Positions 55,650 through 64,000 of a stretch of 64,000 nucleotides of DNA are shown one piece after another. A program made the translations under genes and the position numbers. The stretch lies in the NCBI GenBank assembly GCA_963575645.1, contig OY754466.1:34194001-34258000 (forward strand), written 5' to 3'. Within the stretch, counting starts at the first letter, position 1; each line of letters starts with the position of its first letter. Source of the stretch: Xanthostigma xanthostigma (Eukaryota; Arthropoda; Insecta; Raphidioptera; Raphidiidae). The notes under the pieces are model-generated. The model saw nothing but the letters and a program-made list of their open reading frames with translations, made no database searches and had not been told where the DNA came from.

Positions 55650-55740
55650 AAATTATCAACCAATTTTTCTGAAAAATTGGTCGATCATTTTATTTATTGA
55701 AGAGTAATCAGACGTTAATCAAATATTTGACTTTATTTTA
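55650..55740 (-). repeat. Dispersed 55 bp retroposon-like tail, copy 4
   Basis: TTTATTTATTGAAGAG and AATCAGACGTTAATCAAA match the other copies. It is preceded by a hairpin GACCAATTTTTC / GAAAAATTGGTC that also has half of its sequence at 19468. Confidence 0.6.
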
Positions 55741-56320
55741 TATATTATATCTAGATGTATAAGGATAGGAGGATACGTAAAGACAGCAAGTTTCGCATGT
55801 ACCCCGGTTTGACTACAGGCAGGCCGCTGAACACGTCACTACAAATCCTACAATGATACACGTGGCTTAGTGTACGATTTTTATACGTACCGGGTGTTTA
55901 AATTCAGTTTGCATGATAAGTTAACTGCGGGGAAGTAGTTCAATCGAATACATTTTGTATTTCACTGGAGTGTGTGAAAACAGTGTACCAGACAATAAAA
56001 ATCGGCCGGCAGCCTACCAGACATTCAATAAACAATAAAAAAAATCTTTATAATCTACAATGATTCTATAAACATACTAATAGTCCAGAAGGCAGTGAAG
56101 ATTTTCGGTATTTATTTTCCCAGTCAGCAAACACCGATAGAATTATTCGGTTTGTTATTCTAAGCAAAATTCATAATATATATGTAGGAGTGAGGTGGGC
56201 TTTCAATGGGTTGAGGCGGAAAATGCGTTAGAAAGTACAAATATACTGCACTTTTTTCCAGTGATAAAAATAGTTCTATTATAGTGAGCGATATAGTGAA
56301 GTTATGAAAAATATATAGAT
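55741..56320. other. No feature recognised
   Basis: AT-rich without gene. Confidence 0.4.
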
Positions 56321-56995
56321 AGTCTGGCTAATCTGTGAAAATTTATCAGATGATAGTTTTTATTATAATTACAGATGTAAATATAGTCTGGCTAATGTGT
56401 AACACCCCGAAAGCCTTGCCAGACTTGTCCAACGCTCGTCAGGCGCGCTCATTTAACTATCTGACTTGTGAGTCCGGCGGGGCTCTCGTGATTTTGACAG
56501 CCAGACGTGTATTTTCTATGAAATTATAGTATTATTTATCATGTGACAAATTTTCAAATCCGGGAAAATAAGAGCAAAAATTTTGTAATTTTTACGATTT
56601 TCAAGACGCCGCCAGACTCATTTGCCAATTTCGTAAATCAGCCATACTTACTTTTGATTATAGTTTATGATAGTATCAAATTATATGTTAAATTTCAAGC
56701 ATGGTAAAATAAGGGTTACGGATTTGAAAAATCGGTCAAATTTTTGCATCCGCAAATTTTCAGCCAGGCTGATTTTCCTTCACTTGGGATGTGCTAGACT
56801 GTTATTTCCATTAATAAAATGATTCACTTTAATTCATGTTAAATATTTATGACTGGGAAAATAAGTGGACTTGTCTTTTTTTATCTAGTGAACCCATCCG
56901 AAAATTTTAGCCAGACTCACAAATTGTCGTTTTGTGTCACTATCCGAACAAACTATTTCATATTCACCGACTGGGAAAATAAGTACAAAAAAAAT
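56321..56995 (+). repeat. Degenerate tandem repeat, about 130-150 bp
   Basis: GACTGGGAAAATAAGT or variants recurs near 56563, 56700, 56850 and 56970, and GCCAGACTCAT-like segments lie between. Units are badly drifted. Confidence 0.5.
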
Positions 56996-57893
56996 TCACT
57001 GCCTCATGGACTATAACTGAATCATCCAGAAACTAATCTAATCGCGAATACCAGTTGTACATCTTTATATAATTATGCATCATGTGTTAGTTTGATTAAT
57101 TTCAAGAACATCAGATACTAAACCAGTAAACTTTTTCTAATAATATAAAAGGAATTTGACAAGTTATGATTTAGTGGTTGCGTCTATCGACATGACTTGC
57201 TAACGTCATCGATTTATAACCGTGATAACTGCGTTAATTTAGACATCGCAGTATGTGTGATGTGAACCATGAAGAAATAGAAAGAAGGGACTCCTGATAA
57301 GTTGGCATTTTCTTCTTTAACAGACTCGTACGCGCTGACTGTAAGGAAAATTCATAACTCTCACAATGTAGATATTCAACTGTTATGCCTACATGATATG
57401 TGTCATATCTGTGGATTTAGCACTACAAAATGGCAATTGAGACTAAACAAAGAAAATTGCAATTGGTTATTGTTTTATATTGACAGAGCCAGGCGTAAAT
57501 CTACTGACTTATTCCTGAAAGGATGAAATTTTCAGGGAAACCAGTATTTATTCCAATCTTCGATTAACGTCCGATTGTATTACACAATTAATAAACCTCT
57601 CGACTAATTTTAACGACACGATTATTATTATTACACTAGTATTTATTATGAGAAAGCGAAAGCGCGAGGATTGCCGTGTGAAATTGGGTCCAACGCCCGG
57701 CAAGAACGCACTTAATTCTCGCCGCTCTTGACATGCCAGCCTACAAATAACACCAAACTGTAGAACTCGAAGTGCTGTATATAAATATATATAGGCTTGC
57801 CTAAGAAAATTAAAAAAAACACATTGGAAATTTATTAATTAATTTTGCTTTTTTAGAAATGTCATTTACAAATGTAAATACGTATATGTATAA
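56996..57893. other. No gene recognised
   Basis: An open frame at 57302-57526 follows a TTTTCTTCTTTAACAG that could be an acceptor, but shows no known domain. Confidence 0.35.
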
Positions 57894-58380
57894 CCGAGCG
57901 GGGTGGCGTAGCTGTGAGGGCACTAGACTCGCATTCGGGAGGTACTGGGTTCGAATCCCGACGGGGGCAGATGTGACTAGGACTTTTTCCTACTGCCTCT
58001 CGCCGAGAAACGGTAATTCCTGTACCGGCCATCTTGTTGAGGTTTTCCATAGTTTCCCTCAACAATTTCAGATAAATATCGAGATGTTCCTTATTCAAGG
58101 CCATGGCCGATTACCTGTCAAACTCCTATGCTCAAAATTTGCCTACCTTATCCTAATTTCCTAAAAATTTCTTCATCCACCCATTGCTATTAAGTTGAAC
58201 TTTAAAAATTGTAGAAAATAACGGGAAGTGTGGGAGAAAAAAAAATAGTAATGGTGAGAATGGCGTCTGTTATGACATAAAGTCGAGAAACGGACGTTAA
58301 ACGCATTATTATTATTATTATTTTAGATGTTGCAAATAATGTAATTACTTATGTTCATAGAAGCAATTATTTGATAAACG
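57894..58380 (+). mobile_element. tRNA-derived SINE, copy B
   Basis: tRNA-like head with A box TGGCGTAGCTG (57904-57914) and perfect B box GGTTCGAATCC (57948-57958), a body with GAGAAACGGTAATTCCTGTA and GTTGAGGTTTTCCATAG, then GTCGAGAAACGGACGTTAAA, (ATT)n at about 58306-58322 and a further 60 bp shared with copy A. Because the shared part runs past the ATT tract, the tract is internal to the family. Confidence 0.85.
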
Positions 58381-58387
58381 GCTTCAT

Positions 58388-58893
58388 GTAGCAATTAGTG
58401 ATGTGCCGGATATCCGTATCCGTATCCGCGGATATCCGAGGGAGAAGAAAGATCCATATCCGTATCCGTTAGTTTTTGGCGGATCTTTTACCTTATTAAT
58501 TTTCAATTCATAGATGAAATTTTATATATAGGTGATTAGGTAATAATGAAAACCTGTTAAATTCCATTCAGATTATTTTTTATGTTTTTAAATCGTATTT
58601 GGCACCTTTATATTGCAAACATTTATCGTAGTGAGTACCATACTAATAGTACATAACTCAAAGGTACTAAATCAACTATCTTTATAATGAGATTGCACAT
58701 CGATCTTTGGAAAGAGACAATCTGTTATGAGAGTTAACTCTTAAAGAGGTCAATAACTTTTTCCCATAACAGATAGTCTCTTTCCAAAGGTCGATGTGCA
58801 ATATTTACCGCCGCGTACTCTAAGAAAGTTAAGATCTGTATCCGTATCCGCAGATATACATTTTTAACGATCCGGCACATCACTAGTACCGAT
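58388..58893. mobile_element. 490 bp hAT-type MITE with 8 bp target duplication
   Basis: TIR TAGTGATGTGCCGGATA at 58396 and its complement ending at 58885, flanked by GTAGCAAT (58388-58395) and GTACCGAT (58886-58893), 6 of 8 identical. TIR type and 8 bp duplication fit hAT. CGTATCCGTATCC repeats lie inside both ends. Confidence 0.8.
58690..58803. repeat. Palindrome inside the hAT MITE
   Basis: ATTGCACATCGATCTTTGGA and AAGAGACAATCTGTTATG pair with CATAACAGATAGTCTCTT and TCCAAAGGTCGATGTGCAAT, arms about 46 bp with two or three mismatches. Confidence 0.85.
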
Positions 58894-59859
58894 ATGACTT
58901 CTACCTGTTCGTTCCCGGCCTTGAACCATATTTTTTTCATATCTATTCGATATTCCACTTGATATATCATACGACGGGGAGGTTGAACATGAAACTGATC
59001 ATATGGTCTATATGGCTTAGGGTAACGTTAATGCCAGGAGTAATAAACGATTATTATCATGATAAAAAGGGCTCCAATCGAAAAATAGTTCAAACGATTT
59101 TCAAATCATTGTTTCTTCTCTATCCAATGAGCTAATAAAAAAAACAAACTTCCTTAAAAAAAAAAACAAAGTTGTTCTCGAATTTCAACGCCACTCTACC
59201 GCTTCCACCTTGTAATAATAAATACTACCTTCCGCATGAAAATTCCATCCTTTCAGGAATGGGTTAATTAATTTATTTACGCCTGCCGCTTAGACTATAA
59301 GTAGTTGTCTTTATAAATTTCGTAACATTTTTTAATCAATCTATATAGATAGACTGTAGAGAAGACACTCGACTTTCGCCTTAGGTTCAAATAATATATT
59401 TTTTTTTATTTTAAAAGGAGCGAATCGGCTTCTATGGCCATTATCGCGTAATATATATTTATGCCAAATTTAGGGGTTGGCTGGAATTGCAAAGCAACTG
59501 CACACAGGGAAACTATACAAAATTCCGAATTAAAAATGAGAAGCCATTTTAACTCGGAATTTGGCTGAATTATTCGTCGTAGCGTACGATTTTTTCCAAC
59601 GTCAGCTTGTTCTATGAGTTCAGACTGGACAAAAAGAGAATTTTTACAGTAGGTTAATTTGTTAAATAATATTATTTATAGCTGCGTCAAATGCAGGAGC
59701 GCAAAACACCCAGTATGATGTGCATCTATACGACCTTTGATGTCAAAACTGTCTTTAATATCATAGTATGGAATTTCATGGCGTAGACACCCTGTACAAA
59801 GTCAGCCTTAGCAAGTATACACGGCTTACACAAGTACACACGCATACACACAGAAAAGG
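58894..59859. other. No gene; one small hairpin
   Basis: AATTCCGAATTAAAAATG / CCATTTTAACTCGGAATT at 59521-59561 form an imperfect stem. Otherwise featureless. Confidence 0.4.
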
Positions 59860-60300
59860 CACCGCCCGTCGACCCAGTGCCGCATCGAACCCAAACCGTC
59901 TCCCGTACACATAGTTGACGACGTCCACCACGACGCGGCGCTAGCGTCGCTCGCTATAACGTTCATCAACTATATTGTGGTAGTCACGCGTAGACTTTCC
60001 ATCTGCTAACACTAGATGCGTCACGTTCATGTATTGTTGTCTTGTGTTACGTCAAAATAACCGCCGAGGTTGAATGTTGGCAGCACTGCGTATGACAGTT
60101 GGAGGTATATGTTTAAAATATACATTAACTGTCAACAACATTTCTTGTGCAGTAGTTAAGTAGACTTGTAAAGTTTGTTTCACGTAAAAATAATCACTAA
60201 ATACGATACGACTGCAACGGCAGTTGGTGAAGTGTAATTTGTTTCGCGTTAAATTAATCCCTAAAAGTGTGTGTTGGTAGCATTATTCTTGTGATTGTAA
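59860..60300 (+). promoter_or_regulatory. CpG-rich patch, possible promoter or first exon
   Basis: 59860-60005 is strongly CpG-rich (for example CCACGACGCGGCGCTAGCGT). Some 290 bp downstream, GATTGTAAGT (GT at 60297) would serve as a donor. This could be a host 5' exon on the plus strand, but there is no ORF and no defined TATA or initiator. Could also be mobile DNA. Confidence 0.25.
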
Positions 60301-61214
60301 GTTGTACAAGTATGAAGCTTATCAGTAAAAATAAATGTTGGTAACATTTACGAAAGTGCGTTTTTTTCAGGTATTCTGTAAATGTCGTTAGTGTTAAACT
60401 TTGTGTAATTTGTTTAATACGAATATAAATATAAAAAGTGAATTGCTGCACCGTTGCGCAACATTTTCAATCTGTTGGTAAACTTGTGTTTGTTTCCTGT
60501 TAAATAATACATGTTTTATTTAATAGTAGTGGTCGTTACAGGGTTTAAACTGCATTACATCAAAGTATAAATTTAATACTTCGTTCACTCTATTTTATAT
60601 TTGAAACAGGATATTTTATCTTTTTTTTAATAGCCAGAATGCCATTAAAGATTCATTAATTATTTGAAAGGACAAACATCTAAAGTAACAATGAAATGAG
60701 CCGTCATCCTGTGATTAATTGGTTTAAGGAGGGCAAATATTTTTTTTTTTATAATACTACGAAATAATAATTGTCAAAATGATGGCAATTATTATTATAA
60801 GTATTTTCAATATTATTGTAATCTTTAATTGGTAATTTTAATCTCAATTGATGTCGAATATCTGCTGGTATCATTGCGAATTTTATCATTTGAGACTGAC
60901 AGTGGTGAGAAACAAAATGTTGACACTACTTCAATGCTTGCAGTTATCATTACTGGCTGTAGGGGATAGTAGTTTTCAACAGTTGTCATTTTTCCTTCTT
61001 TTTTTTAATTACACATACCGGTTGTTGTTTTTCTGTTCCTTCATATCTTTTTGCAGTCTGCAGATAATATTGATAATACAAGTCTTTGTTGCCGTTGATA
61101 TGACAGCGGTTCAAGGATGATTTTATGCCGACAATTAGGAAACTATGCAGAATGGTTTTTCAAAATTGGCTTAGTTAAAAAATATATTATCTACATTTCA
61201 GAAAAACATCTCTT
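60301..61214. other. No gene recognised
   Basis: Contains TTTTTTTCAG then GTATTC at about 60362-60376, a weak acceptor-like site. The frame at 60848-61120 is hydrophobic, low-complexity and probably chance. Confidence 0.35.
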
Positions 61215-62618
61215 ATATATGACATTATTTTGTGGGTTCTTAAGCACAATTTCTTTATAGAGACCAACAAGTAATCTGCCATCATGTGACACCTGCCTTG
61301 ATATTTTTCCTCCATCACTTTTATATCTCAGTGGAAGCGCTCTCCCTACCTCGCTATAATCTTCCAGGTTAACGCAAAATCTATCCGAGTGACTGGAGAA
61401 AATATATTTTTATGTTCATATTCGTTCCTAAAATCCTGAAGCTTTCTAGCTTCTTTTGTACGATTTCTCTATAATTTGGCACTATATATATGATTACCGA
61501 GGAAATTTTTTACTACTTATACTAAATGACTTCAAGCTTTTGGTTCCCCAGTAGTCATGACTTTCATCAAAGTTCGAATTTGAGGGCCGTCAAAAATTCC
61601 AGATTAATCTTTTCCATACTCAGCTTAGGAAATGTTTTACAAATATATTTTAAGCATTATCTGTTCTTGTCTAATGCTTTGACAAACTGTTTCATCTCAC
61701 CTCGCTTGATGTGGAGAGGCGAAGTATGATTTTTTCTCTACTCAACAATGGTTCATCCACTATGTTAGCTCTATCCACGACCAAGGGTTCTTTTAAAGGC
61801 CACAATTTATGTTCCCAGTGATTTTGCATCGCTCGATTGTCCTAGATACAAATAAAGCTTTGCTGATCAAGTAATAAGTTAACCATATTTAAATCAACGC
61901 AATCCGGCCATTGTTGTTCGTAGTAATTTTTTGCCAAACTAATCTAATATTCTGACATTCTTCTTTGAATTTAGTTGAATGGGCAATGTCGGTTTCCATT
62001 GTGCAATAAATCACATTTTAAACTTCTTTTGGAGCTACCAATAGAGTAGGTTTATATTCAGATAATCCCATGTCTAGAAATAACTTCGCGACGTTGTTAC
62101 AATAAACAAGCTCTTCAGTGTCAGTAAAGTATGACAAAATATTTTTTTCTCTTGTTCTGTATGCTGTAATCGCTACTTCTGATTGCAATAAATTCTTTTC
62201 TTTAAGTCTTGATGCTAACAGCTCCGACGACTACTTTGATTATTTGATAATTTCAGATCTCGTATCGAATCACTGAGTTCACTTTGAGAAAACAACTGTG
62301 GCGCTGAAGTTTTTCCTACAATTTCATTTCTACTTGTACCAATTGAACACTGTGAGTCTGGTAGCTCCACTGATTCTGACGGCGGCATACGCTCCTGTTG
62401 TGAGGCGCAAATAGACCGAAGACGTTCTTCATTGTGTAAGAGTTTATTGACTCTAAATCAGGACATTTCCAAGTTTTGTGATGATTAAAACCTTTGAGGT
62501 CTACCACGCAAAAGTAGCAATCATCGAAATGACTTTTGACTAACTTGTAGCGTACTCCTTTCTGCCACAAGCGTAAAGACTCGATACAAGTTAACAAATC
62601 TTCTGATGTTCCCACCAT
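61215..62618 (-). pseudogene. Pseudogene of a multicopy insect protein family
   Basis: Minus-strand translation in shifting frames gives, in order, HFDDCYFCVVDLKGFN (62509-62526 for DDCYFC), ELLASRLKEKNLL, EKNILSYFTDTEELVYCNNV, HKLWPLKEPLVV, FDGPQIRTLMK, ESFRILGTNMNIKI, a GERFH-DIK segment and MEEKYQGR with MMADY. I remember these blocks in this order from uncharacterised proteins present in many copies in insect genomes, thought to be transposon-related. About eight or more frameshifts and stops are needed, there is no intron signal, and it starts from ATG at 62618 (MVGTSEDLLTC) or upstream. Function unknown. Confidence 0.75.
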
Positions 62619-63284
62619 TTATCTTGTTTTTCAATTTGCAAACCGAAATAAGCAGTATAAACCTCCTTCACAAAGTCTGTGATATTTTGTCTCTATTTTG
62701 TATACACAACACTTATGTAGCAAAAATATAAGGATGATATCGACATTTCCTTTGCGATGATCTCATATTTCTGTAGACAGTTTTTGTTATAAGAATTGAG
62801 AATAAAAAAATATCATACAAAGTTTTGATCATAACGTGTCAGTGACTTAGCAAAATGCACGTTGTGCGTTCTTTAATTTTGCCGAAAAACTGAGTAGTTT
62901 GGTCGCTACATGGAATGAGGAACATAAGGGAAACCAAGGACACGTGAAGAGTGTCGTAATGTACAGATGCGCGACATTATTGCGCATTAAGCATGTTTAA
63001 ACGTATGAGCACGGTTAAAATGTTAAATGTTATTATTGAAAAATATATTCTTCAATAGTTGACATCAGTGATAAAAATTCCATAAAGCGTTAATGATAAC
63101 TTATCATGACAAAGATACAATCAAATGTCAGCGTTTCATGTTTATAAAAAATCTATTTTTTGAACCTTGTCCGATTTCGGACATTGCCCGATGTGGCTTG
63201 GGCATTGTTGATATTGCCCGTATTCCGGACATTGACCGTAATATATATACAGTATGTAAACAGGTAAGCTACACATATAGACGG
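62619..63284. other. No gene recognised
   Basis: Short degenerate repeats of a GGACATTGCCCG type at about 63178-63235. Nothing else. Confidence 0.4.
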
Positions 63285-63844
63285 AGAGCTGGCTATGGAG
63301 AAAATGGGTGACTCGGTGCAGAGCTGAAAATTTGCAGAATAATAGGAGATAGTACAAGTAAGTAGGGAAAAAATTGCTAGAAGGTTAGGCGGAAGATAAA
63401 GAGCCGCCAGAAGGCGCTAACGTTGCGAAAAATCAGTGCACTTCTGGCAATTTCTATACTTATTCTGTAATTCAAAACTAGAATATATATTATATATATT
63501 ATACATTATATAGTTATAAGGGCATACTGAAAATTCAAACATGATATAATAATTACATTCGACAAATATTCAAAATTATTAATGACATTTTGATAGAAAT
63601 GTATGTAGAAAAGTATGCCCTTATAACTATATAATGTATAATATATAATCTATAGTTTTGAATTACAGAATAAGTATAGAAATTGCCAGAAGTGCACTGA
63701 TTTTTCGCAACGTTAGCGCCTTCTGGCGGCTCTTTATCTTCCGCCTAACCTCCTGGCAATTTTTTCTCTACTTGTACTATCTCCTATTATTCTGAAAATT
63801 TTCAGCTCTGCACCGAGTCCCTCATTTTCTCCGTAGCCAGCTCT
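63285..63844. mobile_element. 560 bp foldback element
   Basis: Arms 63285-63537 and 63613-63844 begin AGAGCTGGCTAYGGAGAAAA and are about 93 percent complementary, including CGCCAGAAGGCGCTAACGTT. The spacer is 75 bp. The two arms differ by small indels in the AT-rich part. No coding. Confidence 0.9.
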
Positions 63845-64000
63845 TAGCCAATAGGGAAATTAGTATTGGGGAAAAAATAAATGGATCAGAGTTAGCCATG
63901 GCTCGAAAAACTTGAAATCTTGTTTTTCATCTTCACAACTATAATATTCTTTTGAAAATGAATGTGTATACTACCGAAGAAAAAATAAAATGATTACAAT
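63845..64000. other. No feature recognised
   Basis: Short AT-rich end of the window. Confidence 0.4.

Noticed and set aside
60362-60376. TTTTTTTCAG|GTATTC as a third recursive splice site
   Set aside because: The donor half (GTATTC) is poor and no strong second donor lies about 50 nt downstream.
63250-63275. AAACAG|GTAAGC as a recursive splice site
   Set aside because: No pyrimidine tract upstream; a lone donor-like string is expected by chance.
1-64000. CRISPR array, riboswitch or bacterial operon
   Set aside because: Tandem arrays here have no unique spacers of constant size, introns and LINEs show animal DNA, and no prokaryotic gene is present.

Overview
The window is AT-rich, intron-containing animal DNA with no complete host protein gene. 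Several dispersed repeats look like ones I remember from insect genomes (the GGGTTCCGTACCC...CGAGTCCGACTC repeat, the GAAGTCGGTT repeat, Helitron-like ends TCTATACTA...CTAG). An insect, Lepidoptera or possibly Hemiptera, is the best guess; the sequence does not settle which. No bacterial operon, rRNA, CRISPR array or viral gene was recognised. || Layout. 0-9.7 kb: Helitron-like ends, a 1.86 kb inverted-repeat element holding a possible two-exon ORF remnant, near-perfect palindromes and a SINE-bearing inverted-repeat element. 9.7-23.5 kb: dispersed repeats, diverged tandem repeats, twin perfect hairpins and an array of about 120 bp units rich in TGACGTCA and ATGGCGGA motifs, embedded in a DNA element called T1 here. 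23.5-25.5 kb: a 120 bp higher-order satellite framed by inverted blocks of GGACAAAATATCC-like motifs. 25.9-30.2 kb: a nearly intact non-LTR retrotransposon on the minus strand (ORF1 with PHD finger, coiled coil and FP-like C-terminus; ORF2 with endonuclease and reverse transcriptase). 30.5-35 kb: tRNA-Ile-like sequence, foldback elements, a 2.1 kb insect repeat and a Helitron-like element. 35-42.5 kb: a transposon nest made of two broken LINEs, a 3.5 kb palindromic element inserted in one with a second 1.65 kb foldback inside it (9 bp target duplication), a 140 bp MITE, and a T1 copy inserted in the second LINE. 42.5-64 kb: sparser, with a 2 kb inverted-repeat element, a foldback derivative of a mariner-like transposon, a second full SINE, a hAT-type MITE, a pseudogene of a multicopy insect protein family at 61.2-62.6 kb on the minus strand, and a terminal foldback. 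|| Host signals are few. Two sites on the plus strand (junctions 4490/4491 and 43239/43240) have a pyrimidine tract ending in CAG directly followed by GTRAGT, and 51-52 nt later a second strong donor GTGAGT. That is the architecture of recursive (ratchet) splice sites of very long introns. Together with the lack of host exons this suggests, as inference, that the window lies inside a giant intron of a plus-strand gene, filled by layers of transposons. Order of insertion can be read in the nest: Helitron-like end, then LINE-B (14 bp duplication), then the palindromic element, then the inner foldback.
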